Below are positions 22,801 to 36,400 of a stretch of DNA of 64,000 nt, in pieces. The first letter of the stretch is position 1, and each line of letters starts with the position of its first letter. The stretch comes from Archegozetes longisetosus (taxonomy: Eukaryota; Arthropoda; Arachnida; Sarcoptiformes; Trhypochthoniidae). The stretch covers positions 3,272,573 through 3,336,572 of the forward strand of contig JAEMBT020000004.1 in assembly GCA_018873245.2 (NCBI GenBank), written 5' to 3'. Under the pieces are notes generated by a model that was not told where the DNA came from, ran no database searches, and worked only from the letters and a program-made list of their open reading frames with translations. The translations under genes were made by a program, and so were the position numbers.

Positions 22801-25800
22801 ATATCATTACAGAGTGAAAGAATTGCTCAGATTAATCATACATTGAACGCTGTATTTGTATTGAAAAATTGTAATTAAGTTGCGCGTTGTTGAACTACAG
22901 TTCTGTTATCTAAACAATAAAGAGCATAACTTTACTTTAATCAAACTTTAAGTGTTTACTACTTTGTGGCAGATCTGATAAACGTGTTGTAATTATTTTT
23001 TGAATATTTTTAATGATTCATTAATTTCAAGCTTCTATTCTCCTACGCCTACAAATAAGTCATCTATTACTCAATTTTAATATATTTTAAAAAGTTCAAA
23101 GTTTTAATTATGTTCAATGATTGAGAAAATTAGATAAGGATAAGCTTGCATTTAACGAACGACTACCCGAGATCAAAATGTTTACATAAATCAAAAGCTT
23201 TTAAAGAGTTGATAGACATTAAATACTGGCTAAAAATCCATTAACTTTTTTTTATTTTCTTATTTTTACTTTATTTAGTCTTTAATAGGAAAAATTTGAC
23301 GCTTCAATAAGTTTGCAAGCTGTTTCATAGAATGTATATCAAAATGAGAAAAAAATTCATCCTTAATGGACAATCAATAACTTTCTAAAGCTTTTAAGAA
23401 ATTCTTAATTAAAAGAAATTGTTGGCATTCAAAAAAAATGATGTTAAGCATTGTTCTAGAAGAATAAAGTTGAAAAATTCGGTTTTAGTAAACTGACGAA
23501 ATTAATGATTACAAAATATGCCTCCGGGGGTTCTTAAACCTTAATTTTTATGATGTAAATAACACAAGAAAAGTGTGAATAACATTGAATTGTAATACGA
23601 AGAAAAATGAATTTAAATAGCAAGTGATCGTTAGCCTAGCCTTAAAAATATCTATTCGCATTCGTGATCATATTTAAAAACCTCGATAATTAAGCCATAA
23701 AATTGTTTTGACATAATAACAGTTCTGTTTCTATCAATAACTCACTAATTGGCCGATATTAGCATTTTCAGTATCACTGCGTTTCGTAATTCATTGGTCT
23801 GTAAATTAAAATTGATTTGAATACATAGATTTGCTCAGATGTTTTAGAAAATCAAGTTCGTAATCACGACGAACTTCACATGTAGTCAATCATAAGAACA
23901 ATAATAAATTTAATTTTTGTTAAGGTGTGAGCCATTTTTTTCTTTCACTTAATTCTACAGACCGTTTACTAACCTATTTATGAAACTTATGATTATTTTA
24001 TTTAAATAAAAGTAAGCTCTCAATGAAAATTCAGTTTTTCTGCTCTGCATTTGATTAATAAATCAATTGAAATGCTATCATTTGTTGTTAAATGGCTAGC
24101 AATCGATCAATATTTCACAGACCAAACCCAAATATTTAAATTTTATAAGATTTAGTTTCAAAAATATGATGAAAGTTATTCTCATTCATATGTATTACTG
24201 ACCAGACTTACATATATGAGACAAAATCAAACACTAGAGTTGACATTTTAACCTAAGGCCAGTTTAAAAGTAAGTTTTGCCTGCTTAACGAATCAATCCT
24301 ATAAATATTGGCTAAAACTGTAATTATTAGCTACAAATAGTCGTCAGTAATTGTTATTCTTCATTATGAATACTTAATGATTTAAAATAGTCTGTTAAGA
24401 AAACTACTGCCAGATCTGTTCACTGTAAAAATGTTAATCTTTCAATTTTGACATCGATTTTTCTATATACAATGTAATGACGAAATGTTTAGTTTCCTAA
24501 TTCTGTTTGTCACTTGTTATCTCTTGGACTAAAGTGCTGGTGGGTTTCAATTCGAACTAATAAGGTTAATGTCAACTAAATATGTCGATTTATTGATAAT
24601 TGAATTTTATTTATGCTATTTGATAAATCTATTAATTTCTACTTATTCGACGATTAGAAAATTGTTTACTTTTAATAAAAAGGGTTACACTTGTAATAAT
24701 TGTTTGTTATCTTAATTGAAAACTTTATCAGGAATATTCCTTTCAAATAATGAGAGCACGTAGACAAGAACTTAAGGTCCTGCCCTCTATAGATGTATTA
24801 GTCCATATTGTGAATTAGGACCAGGTATTAATTATTTATGTCGAAAATTTAGTTTAATTTATAAAGGGATATCTTTTAATAGACTCGCTCAGGGGTTTCT
24901 TTTTAAGTTAATAATTGTTGAAGAGCTGATTTAAGTGAAGATATAATTATCGAAACCATCCTTAAGGCAGATTATAGTTGATCGAGGCAAAAGAAAACCT
25001 TCAAAACCTGCTGAGCTGTGGCGCTAACCTCGCTATATGTCCTCAAATCTATACAAACTCCTAATAAGTTTCGGTCAAGTTCTTGCAGACCTGTCTCGTT
25101 CTTAACACCATAAACTTTACAATTGTTTTAAAATTTATAAATAAACAAAATACACGGCTTCCCACTGTTTATGAGCTATTGGTGAAAAATTGTTTATAAA
25201 ACAATAACAAATTATCAATTTTTTAGTTCGATGTGCGCTTTAGTAAAGTTTTCAAGACTTACATCCAATGAGTGATTGCACCCCACTATTGAACACTTGA
25301 AACAATAACTCTTTTATTTAAATATGAAATAACAGTTTTCCATCGATAATAGTCTAAATTATGGTTCAAATTGAGACTCAGAGATTGTATTGTATTGTTT
25401 TGCCCATAGCGCACAATAGAAGGCAATGTCCCAAATGAAGGCGTTTTCACCTCAATTCAGGTCAAAGAAGACTTCAATAATCGGTTTACAGAAACCTGTC
25501 GAATATCGAGAAATTGTCATAAAGGATATTTAAAGCATTTAAGTCCTCGAAATATTTATCAGTTTTACTGCAATAAAAGCCAATTATTTAGTCAGTGTTC
25601 GAACAAATTGTCTTGAAATATGTTATGAAAGCGAGATATCAACTTAATTATGATGCACCAAAATTTGACTGATAGCTAGAATATATCTGTATATGGTTTA
25701 TATTGAGATCAAAATGCCAAAATAGCTCTTATCCGTAAAAATATATTATTATAATGAAGTTTGAGGGCCAAAAGCTGTGATTATTTCGGCATAACTCGAT

Positions 25801-28800
25801 GACGATTGTAAGGCATAATCTATTTTGAATTTCAAATGTTACCAGCAGATCAAATTATATATTAAATAAAATGTGATTTTGCTTCTCTAGGACTTGTAAA
25901 ACCTGTCAATACGCTCTATTTTAGGTGATATTTACAGAAAGGGAAACTTCTTATTCCAGGTGCAAAACCTCATTTAGGGGAACTGTTTGCAAATTCAAAG
26001 CTTATGCACTTGAAACCCTTTACTCTTAGAAAACTTTTCGTTAGATACTGTCAAATGACTCTTCTTAAGAAAATATCAAAAACATTAAAATTCGTATTGA
26101 AGGTGTTCAGATTGAAATCTGATCATTTTATCTGCAGATAAGATAATTGTTTGCTCGTTTATGAAAATTGTATTGCTTCGCACGACACTAAAGAGCTCAG
26201 AACTATTGACACTGAGGTGAAAAGTTTGCACTTAACTTTTGAATGAGATAATAGAAGAAAATATCTCGCACAGAACACGTGTACCTTTACTTTGACTTTT
26301 ATTGTGCGAGTATTGTTAGCCCCAAATACTAGGAATCATTACTCTTCTTTTCACTTGAGTCATCAGTTTCCTATTCAAATTTTGTTTGCATTTTGGGCTT
26401 ATCTTTTTTCAAAAGTTGTGCGCTATGTCAGCATAAATAACGTTTCGGGTATATTGTTTTTATTTGATCTAAAATGAAAACCATTTGAGAAAATTTGATC
26501 ATAGCGCATTCTTGAGTTAGTTGTTACATTTAATTCATTAAAACTTAGTGATCCACACTTGCTATTTTCCTAACCTAACCAACACAATTTCATCTAAGCT
26601 AACTAATCTAACAAACTATTGAGCTTATTGAGTCAGGTTGGGTTAGGTTAGGGTAGGTGGGTGAAGCTAAGCTTAAGGTTGCAATACTTTGGAGCACTAG
26701 AATACAAAAGCAGCTTACAAGAACATTGACAAAATAAGAAGACGTTCTAGAAAGTACTGAAATGTTATCTATGTTGAAGCAGCAGCCTTTTAAACGAAGA
26801 TAAGCCTCTTTGAAGTGAAAATTAATTAGAACTCATTTTTTGTCTGTTTACAAGTCTGAATATGAAAATCTGTCATGAATATATAAATAGGATTTATTAT
26901 AAAATTAATCATTCTGATCTGATGCCACATAAATTTCGTTGGTTTTAGGTTTAAACTTAACCACAAACACACCTGAAATTAATTTTCAAACACTTCAATT
27001 TTCACTACTATTTTTAGTTTAGGACAAAAAACTTGAAGCTGTTAACACAAAATAATCATTTATAAAAATGAAATCTTGAAAAATGAAGAGATCAAGTTTA
27101 AGAAGTAAAAGATTGCATAACTCACTTGTCAGATTTTCGATCGTTTTCGGATCTCTTCTTGGAATTGTTAGCAAGTTCTCTGATTTGCTTTATGTGCTAG
27201 TGTCTATTCTTCTGAAAATAAGGTTTTAAGCTGACGAACTTAATCTTCATTCTACGTGCTAAATATCATGTGCACTATTCCCATAACATAATAAATTTGT
27301 CAACAGAAAATAAGTTTTAGTCTTTTATATTTTTAAATAAGTTTTATTAATAAAGTTATTAAAATAAATGTCAGTCATTTTTAAAGCCAAATCTAAAGAC
27401 ATATTTTTAGAAGTGAGTTATCCATTAAAACGAAAATAGACTGTAATTGAATGGCATATCTGTAGTTACTCACGATTTGCATCTGAGCCAAACCAAGCTG
27501 GCATTTTATGATTACTTTTTTAAAGAGATCAAAATACTCTTTGCATCAAAACTTTCATAAAACTAAACTTGAAAACTACAAAACTATGGGGTATGAAATT
27601 GGCAATTGAAGTGTGTGCTGTCATTCACCATTTGTTGCACTTTATATTTTTAAGGTATAATAACTCGCTTTATTCAATTGAAGCGCATTAGCATTATTTC
27701 AATTGTACCTTAAGAATACCTGTAATAGCCATTAGCCTATCCTTCCGTCAGATGGACTTAAAATGAGCCCAATTGTTATTAGCATAGTTTGACAAACACT
27801 CAGTTATGCAAATTTATTTTGAAAGCTGAACAAATATAAAATATATTCCAAGGTTTCGTGCGGTTTAAGGTCATATTGAATTCTTTGCATAAGTTATTTT
27901 TTCTCTCTTCTTAATTTGCATTTGGAAGCCATGAATATGCGTAAAACTTTTCAGTAGACATTCTTTCAATAGTTATCGACTTTGGTTCGATTCAAATTTA
28001 TCTCAAACATATTCTTGTATTAATATATAACGATCTAATCAAAAGAATATTTATTACCACTTGTGATGAAACTCGGCTTTATTTAGAGCTCAGATATAAG
28101 AAAATCTATTGTTTGCTTTTTCAATAGATATTTTCGTTACTGTTTTTTGTTATTTTTTTCCATTAAAATGGATAACAGTTTTGTTTGAATTTGAAAAGTT
28201 GACCTCAAGTTTTTAACACTTAAGCTCTTGATAACGACTAACTTATTAGAAGAATAAAAAATGGCTTCATTGTGATAACGACCTCAAAATAAGTTTAATA
28301 CGTCTAAAACTGTATGAATTTTGTAAATTATACTCTTATAAGCCTTTACTTAAACATTAACTTAAGAGTCAACTTGAAATCAGATGTAAAGTGCAATATA
28401 TATGTGATTAAGTGTTTTCTATTTTTTTAGCATTCGAGTCGCTAATCGATTTATAATTAGAGTAATCCAATCATTCATATAATGACGTGCTTGAATGGCA
28501 TTAAATTCTTTCTATATCAGTTTGAAAAAAAACAATTGACAAGTCTTCCTCTTTACAATGTGAAGTCAAGAAACTTATTGAAACAAAACGTTATGCATAC
28601 TAACTGTCTGTAATCTATTGACATGTCGCGTTATGCATAGGATTATTAACTTAATTACCAATAATCTATTCATTCGTTTGTAGTTACAAGTCGTAAAAGT
28701 TCATTACGGGATATGTCCTTGTCTTCTGTCTTGTGATCTCAAAGCAAAACATATGTTATGAAGTTCTCAATTCAGTTTTTCTAAATGAAAAACATTTACA

Positions 28801-30481
28801 GAGAGCTTATCCAACTCTAACGATTGGCTCTCAGGAGAAGCACTTCCTTTCTTTAAATTATTCCCTATTTCTTAAAAAAAACTTCATTTTCCTTCAGATC
28901 GGATCAGGTTAAATAAGATGAGAGCCTAGAGTCTGGTACTTGACTTCTCTGGAAGTTTAAGCTCGAAATTTATTAATTATTTTCCAATATTTTTGCAAAG
29001 GGTTGCCAACTGTTTGACTGAGTTTTGAAATAATAGTCTTAGAAAATAAAAAAATGATTTGAAACACTTAAAGCCGGGCAATAGAGCGAAAGCTTGGCAC
29101 TTTTTATGATTGACATAAGTTTTACATAAGTTTCATGTTTGTTCACTCAAATCCTTCTACAATAGATTATTGTTTTTCTCAGCAGTTATTGTTCTTAAAC
29201 TCATTCAAACTAAAAAACGCAATGAGTTTAAGTTCAATATATTTTATGACATTTAAAATGAATTAAAATAATTGAGATGAACATTTTGGCAAAAAATATG
29301 AAATATGATTGCATTTCTCAACATTAGAAAGATGAAAAAGCTAATAATGTTTGAACAAATGATAATTTTTTCAGTGAAACATGACCTGTCATTTGCATCA
29401 ACTATTAAGGCAAGTAAATATGTATCGAAAATGTACTGCGTTTGCAATAAAGATACGGTTAAATAAATCGATAGGTTTATTAATGGTGTTTTATTATAGA
29501 AATAACTGTTTTTACGATTTCTACAATATGTTACGCAATCTATTCATTCCTTATATTTGGCGCATATTTACAAACCATAGTGCATACCGTGTGAACCCTT
29601 GTATCGTTGTGAAGGTTTAAGACCCAGGACTAATCCCCTCCGATAACAACTCCTTATTTCAATAGAGGCACTGAGTCACAGGTATGAGAATTGATAATAA
29701 GGAGTGTATCATAAAAAATGCACCATTCATTTAGCTACAGTAGAAACCGTTTAGTGTATTTTCAGGAAAGTTGCAATACTTATCTGAACATATTTTATAA
29801 TTGAAATATTATTTGCATTGTTTTAACGCTTTTAATTATAATTTGATATTTATTTGTGTTTTGTCGTGTTACAATTTGATAGATGTTGCATTCAGATTAG
29901 TACACACTGAGTCCGCAATTATTTGGAAAACTTGAGTCATAGTTTTTAGGAATTTCCATAATTTAGCTCTAACTGTACCAAAACAAAGGATTTCGATGAG
30001 TTAGAGCCAAGTTTCTTAAGATAGTCCTCCCTTGCAGTACATTTATGTGGAAGCAAAATATTGAGAAAAAGTCAATAGGGAATAGTTTTTGGGAAAAGCA
30101 GTGTTGAGGGATCGCAAGTTTCAGGTTTAGGAGTCGCTCCAACTGCCAGTTTCGCGATTGCCACTAATGTGTGGGTCGTCCTCTTCAGAGATACAACAAG
30201 TTAGAGAGAAAGAGAGTACTTCTCTGGCAATTGCATGTCAGTCTAACTGAGAGACTTGTTTTCGATTCACTCATAAACCTTATTACATCCTAACTACAAT
30301 CTACTGTGTGTTCAGCTTTATAACTTGTTGCAGGACTTTTGCCAATAAAAACCTTTTTTCTAGTTATGTTTATTTTTCTTTGAGATTAACGATTCAGTTA
30401 TATAACTGCGAATCATTTTGTGTGCCTTCAGATTGAAAATTAAAACTTTTTTCGCTCATAATACAAGTTATTATTGCGAAA
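19888..30481. other. Gene-free stretch (intron or upstream region of rhotekin)
   Basis: AT-rich, with no convincing exon seen. It contains a telomere-like inverted repeat (26569-26662). Just before the next exon there is a stretch with GA-rich DNA (AGAGAGAAAGAGAG near 30200-30215) that may belong to a promoter for the 30482 exon. Confidence 0.5.
26569..26662. repeat. Inverted repeat of TTAGG-like telomeric motif
   Basis: CCTAACCTAACC at 26569-26580 faces GGTTGGGTTAGGTTAGGGTA at 26636-26655, about 55 bases apart, so the two can pair over roughly 12-14 bases. TTAGG is the usual arthropod telomere repeat; here the unit is closer to GGTTA/GGTTAGG. It may be an interstitial telomere-like insertion or a transposon-like hairpin. 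Confidence 0.5.
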
Positions 30482-33400
30482 ATGGGTGCGAATAATGTTA
30501 AAGCCAATAATAACAGATCATCAAAATCTAAATCATTGCTCCGATTGACGACTTCATTGAATAGATCTCACTGCTACGCATCATCAGCTAAATTATCATC
30601 AAATTGTAATAACATGATTCAAGATATAGATATTTATTTCATAAAACAAATAGCAAGGAGTTTAAGAGTAAGTTTCAACTACTTAAGGTTATCTTAATTT
30701 TGTTCAATTTTAACCTGATAATACTCGATATTTAAATATCTTTCAACTATCATGAACCTAGAGTTTAAGATTTGAACAAAATCATTAGCTGTTTTTTCAT
30801 AGATAATGAGAGAAAATAAGTGAATTGACTGACTGACTTGTGCATTCATTTTTATTATGAACTCATAATACCTTTAGTTGTACTTCAGTTGAACTATAAT
30901 ATAGTGAATACCTCCATAAGTCAAAAGTTTTTGCATCTAATGAACAAAAATGAGTTAAGTAGTTTAGTATTGCTAGTTTAATGGATTATTTTTTACAATC
31001 AATACAATGTGACTTTTCATTTCGTAATTTCAATTACGTGCTTGCCTAAAATTAACAAAACCAATGATCTCATACTCATTGACTAAGAACGCACTAAGTT
31101 ATAAGATTATTTGATATGATGAATGTTTCTACTTTCGCCCGGTGACCCTCCCTTTGCCCAAACCCTTAATGACTGTTTTTATTATAGAGTCCTCTTCTGT
31201 AGAAAAAAGTTTGTAAGAAAATGGCACTTTAGATACTCTAAATGGTTATGTGTTTTTCTCTTAAATTTGAAGAAAACTTTGTCATTAAGCAATAATGATT
31301 AGCTGAGCGCGAACAGAAATGATACCATCTTTTATTTTCAGGTTAATATTAAAATAACTGAAAAGGTACTCCTTTTTTTCTATTGATCGAGCTTTTTTCA
31401 AATTCTAATGTCTTTCTTTTGATGCGTTTGAATTCTGTTTCGATGCATTCAACTCGTAATTTAGTACTAGTATTGAAGCTTTTATTTTATAAAAATTGGT
31501 CTAAAGTGAAAATTTTTGCATTAAGAGTTTACTAATGTTTGTGAACCTTCATTCGTTTGTGCTATTGGCAAGAATGAGGAAACGTTAAAAAAATATTCAA
31601 TCGAAATGATGTAAAAGTTTTGAATAAAAAATTGTTTTTTAGGAATCAATAAATTTGATTCACATTTTTATATTGATTTAAGTTTCGAAGGGGACAATCA
31701 AATGAATAATCGATTGAAATTTTATTTTTAGCATTTTGATGATAAGATCTTTATTTCTTATAAGTTTAACCATAGCTTTGAATGGTTATGAGTAGTTTGA
31801 TAGCACGAAAAGGTTCTTTTTAAGAGCATAATTATTATGAAATATGAAAAAGAAGATTCGTTAATATGCCTAAACTGCCGCGTAAGATAGCATTTGATTA
31901 TTTAACGCAAGCAAAAATAAACTTTTTCATAATGTTTTCATTCAAGTCATGACCTTTATATGTATATATTATTTAGTCTAACCTTTTGAGTTTATGTTCG
32001 TGAAACTAACAATTTTTTCGTTCAAAAGTCGTTATTAAAATAACTGAAGAAAAAAGTGAGCGAAACACTAGTTTGAGAACGAATACTATAAACCCTTGTT
32101 TTACTCTATGGTTATCACGAAATAGCATTTTAGAGCAAACCGTTTTTAGATCAATGATTTGATAGTATTGTACTTGATTTGAGTAAAAACTTTAGTCGAC
32201 TAGTCAGAAAAAGCTAATATTTAATGTTTTGTTGGTTAATACTTTGTTTTAACATAGTTTGATTAGTTGCTCATTTTGTCAATTGAACCTGAATCTAGTT
32301 CATTCCACGCAATTTCAAATTTACAACATAAATCTCTGATAGACATAAGATGAAAAAATTGTTCCATTAATTTATACGAAATGATATGATATGACTGAGA
32401 GCAATGGTCGTTAGCTCCAAATCAATTTATCCATTTTCTTGAGAAATTAGTCGTAAAAATGTTAAGAGAATTAAGATTATTCAATTGATACTGGCAAACG
32501 TTTTTCAAAATATAGTCAAATGATGTCATTCAAACTAAATTAGTGTTTATTAATAGTTTAAACACTATCAATATTGTAAATTTTTGGTTGCTTACTAATT
32601 TAGAGTTGTATTTTTATCACTAACTTGTTTTACTTAAATAATAAAAAATAAAAATTGAAATATATTTATACTAAATTTAAATTTGTTTTTTCAGTCTCTT
32701 ACTATAACATTTAACTGAACTATGTTTTAAATTAAAGTATAATAAAATTTAAGCTTATAGTTCATGTCCAGACTTCTAGGTTTTCAAGTTTAACCTTCAC
32801 ACGAGAAATAATTATATAATATTAATACAAGTTTAAGCTTATCTTAGCAAAAACTAACTGACAGCATTTCATTAGAAAGTTATGGAGAATAAACTAATAG
32901 TCTATCACTCTTAAAAGTATGAGAAAGTCAGTCATTTTCTCACTTGTCGACTACTCATTTGGGCTACTTGCACGGACTTTTAAGGCTAGGTCTTGTAGAT
33001 TCTAGGCTCCACATTTTAGACTTAGCTGAAGGATATAAAAATCAAAATTATATATCTAATACTACTGACTTATATTAAGTTGGGCCACTTCTGTGCTGGA
33101 CCACACGTGTTATGAGAATGTCTTATCTTCTTTCTATGTTTAAGTGGAGTCAAACTCTCAAAAGAAATTCATTTTTGTTAAAGCTAGCCAAACAAACTGT
33201 TACAATTGAAGTTGTTCAAGGTCTTCATGGTCTTCATTACATTTAATATGACGTTAAAATGAATTTAAAAATGAAGTTCTCTTTTAAATTATAGATAAGT
33301 TTTATGAACTTAGCTTTTCATTGAATTGTCTAGTTTCTCTTATGAATGTTTTCTTTCATTGTATGACTAATTGTATGATTAATTTGGGATTTTAATTAAC

Positions 33401-36400
33401 TTTCATTTACAAAGTAATAGAGATTTACAGAATAGAAAAATTGATTTCAAATGTAATTGTTATAAGTTTTATAACTAGACGTCAAGTAATTCTAATATTA
33501 GTTTAGCAGGAAATGTAGTCTTTTCTTACCATTCTCCTTCTAATTTGACATAATTTACTTTTTTTGAGCCTATTTTTTTAAGTATGAAAACCAGTCCAGT
33601 GTGTGATTAGGATTTTCTTAAGAGCTATCTCAATTTTGTGACTAAGACAAAAACATCTAACTTTTTTCACTTAATCTGATACACACGTTGATTATTAATT
33701 GAATTCTTAATTAAATTTCGAGCATCGAAATTGTTATACGAGTCACACTTTGAAACTTAATACTTATTAGCGACGGTTCAGAGATTTATAATAGAAGAAG
33801 AAATATTTAAGAGTTTTTTTTAAAGAAATATTTGGCTTAATATTTTGAGTTTTAATAAAAATTTGATCACAAAAGTTTTTTGTTTTTCATTTTTTTTACT
33901 CGAAATGCGTCGTTAATGCTGTATCGGAATTAAGTTTTTGGCAATTATTTACGGTCTGTTGAGGATCTGTATATACTTTTCTCATTGAGATAAAAGTTTT
34001 TTAATACTCTTCAAACAGACAAGTTTCCAAACGTTAAGAAGAAAATGAAGACTACTTTGAAATAAGTATGTGTAATGTTAGTTTTCAGTCAATATTGTAA
34101 TCTGATATGATCTGCTTATATAAAACTTACAAAAATTGCAAAATTGATGTTCACATTCATTTCATGGTCAATACTGTCCTAAAGATATAGCAAAAAAAGG
34201 TTATGATTGTTTCGACAAAAATCTTGATTTTATCATGACTATAACATTGAATAGTTATTTTTTAAAGAATGCTCACTATTGAAGTGTTGAAATTGTTATT
34301 TCTCATAATTCTCTATCAGATTGAGCCCATTTTTAGTATGCCATTCACTGTGTCATAGTTTCAAGTCTCATCACAAAAATTATTTGTCATGTTATTTCAA
34401 TTTAACCCAAATTTCTCTAATGGATACTAAAGAAAATTCTCACTAAAATATACGCATCAAAAGTATTTGTTTAAACTTTATTTTTCCAAACTTTAATCAA
34501 AAGCAATTTAACTATGATTGAAAAGAGAAACGATATCTGTGGCCAACTTTCAGAGTTTATCATAAAGCCAAGTGTAATTTAAAAACATTTGTTAGTGTTG
34601 TTTGTGTGGTCTTATAGTGATAGAGATGAGATTTCTGAGCAAATGTTTGATTCGTGATTGCAATGAGATAACTAGTTGTGATGCTAATATTTTCTTTCAA
34701 AATGTGTTTCTTTACAAGTTTTCTTACATTAATCTTGCCAGATTTTCGTCTCCGTCGGAGCAATTTTAAGCTAAGCAAGATTGGACTCTAAAACTTACAT
34801 ACAATTAGGGCTTAAAGTAAACCCATTTAGGTCTTCCTAATGGATATTAAAAATAGTCTGGAGAGGAGTTTAATATAATTTGTTTGTTGAAAGAAACTAA
34901 GTTTCAGACCAAAATATTGCAACTTATCAAAAGCTCAATCAGAGAGAAAAACATAATGAAATTTAGGCTAAGATTAGGATTATTTATAATAAAATTTCAA
35001 TAGAATGATAACTAAGAATAGATTTTGCACAAGTTTTATCGGAAATTAATCGAATGCATAATTTATTTTGTGAGTAGCTATCAATTTATCAAAATTGAAA
35101 CATAAGATGTGTGAACGAGTTTTAGCTCTCTATATCTCCCACACCCGTAAAACTCAATTTCTGATATAATTAGATGCCATGATCCAAAAACTAATTCCAT
35201 TCAGTCTACCCATCAGAAGACCTTTTTATGTTGAAAGCCGCTAATTATAACTGAAAGAGATGCTCACGATTTGTTACAAAGTCGAGACAGTTCTATACAT
35301 TAGTTTAATTAGCCAGGGATTAATCTAGATTAGTTTTTAAACCTCAGTCTATTTCAAATAAAATAATTGATGTTTTACGTTATTTATCAATTGAAGCTTT
35401 AGAAAATACAGAATCCATTTTGAAATTGAAAAATTCTTTAGGAGTTAGCGAATACTGTGAATAAAGACACGATTTTTCGCCTACAAGTATAAAACTTGAA
35501 AACCTTATTCGGAAAATGCTAATTAAATTTCAAAGTGAAGTTGAAGGTTAGCCACAAGTATTTGTTTTTTATAACAATCGTTTATGACCGTTAAGATCAG
35601 TCTCCTTCAGGGCATAAGTAAATCATAACATTATTGTTGGCAAATATTTTCGAGTCAATAAAGCTTTTTGTAATGACTGCATAACTGCACAAATCATAAC
35701 TGTGATAAAAAATATGGCTATTTTACGATTACTAATTGAAGTGTGAAAGTCAATGTCTACCTCATTGCGACTTAGGAGCCTTTAAAACTTGTTTTCAAGA
35801 ATAATGTTCAGAATGAGAAAATCGTGAATATATTTGCAATGCTTTAAAAGTTATAAATGAGAGTTTACTTAATTAGCATTGAAGCAATTGTTACGCATTG
35901 TTCAAAATGCTAATCATAATCATTGTTTATAAATGACAGATGTTTCTAATGTTTAACCACTTTACGAGGAGTAGTTTTAAGTTAATTTCTGTTTAAACTA
36001 TCGATTCTTTATTCACTTTGAAGCTAACGATTACGAAACTGACTCTAGAATTATGAGAGAAGTTACCTAAAACTTCCTCATCAATTTAGTTAGTATTCGA
36101 TCGGAAAATAACTGGCTGTTTATTGAAATTTATTCAATCGAAAATCAAATTCTTTCCGATTGACGTAATATTTCGTAAATTGAATTGATTTAAAAGTATA
36201 ATAGGTTTTAAAGAATGTGATGAGAGTTTTTAATTACATATATTATACTTTGGGAGACTTATGTTTTCAATTGAATCAAAATGAAAGTAAGCACTCTCAC
36301 AAAACCTAAGGTCGAATTGCGTTATTTTGAGTTAGTTTTCATGATAAAACTAATTTTGGATCACACGCATCATTATTAGTATTCGCCAGAATGAACGCGA

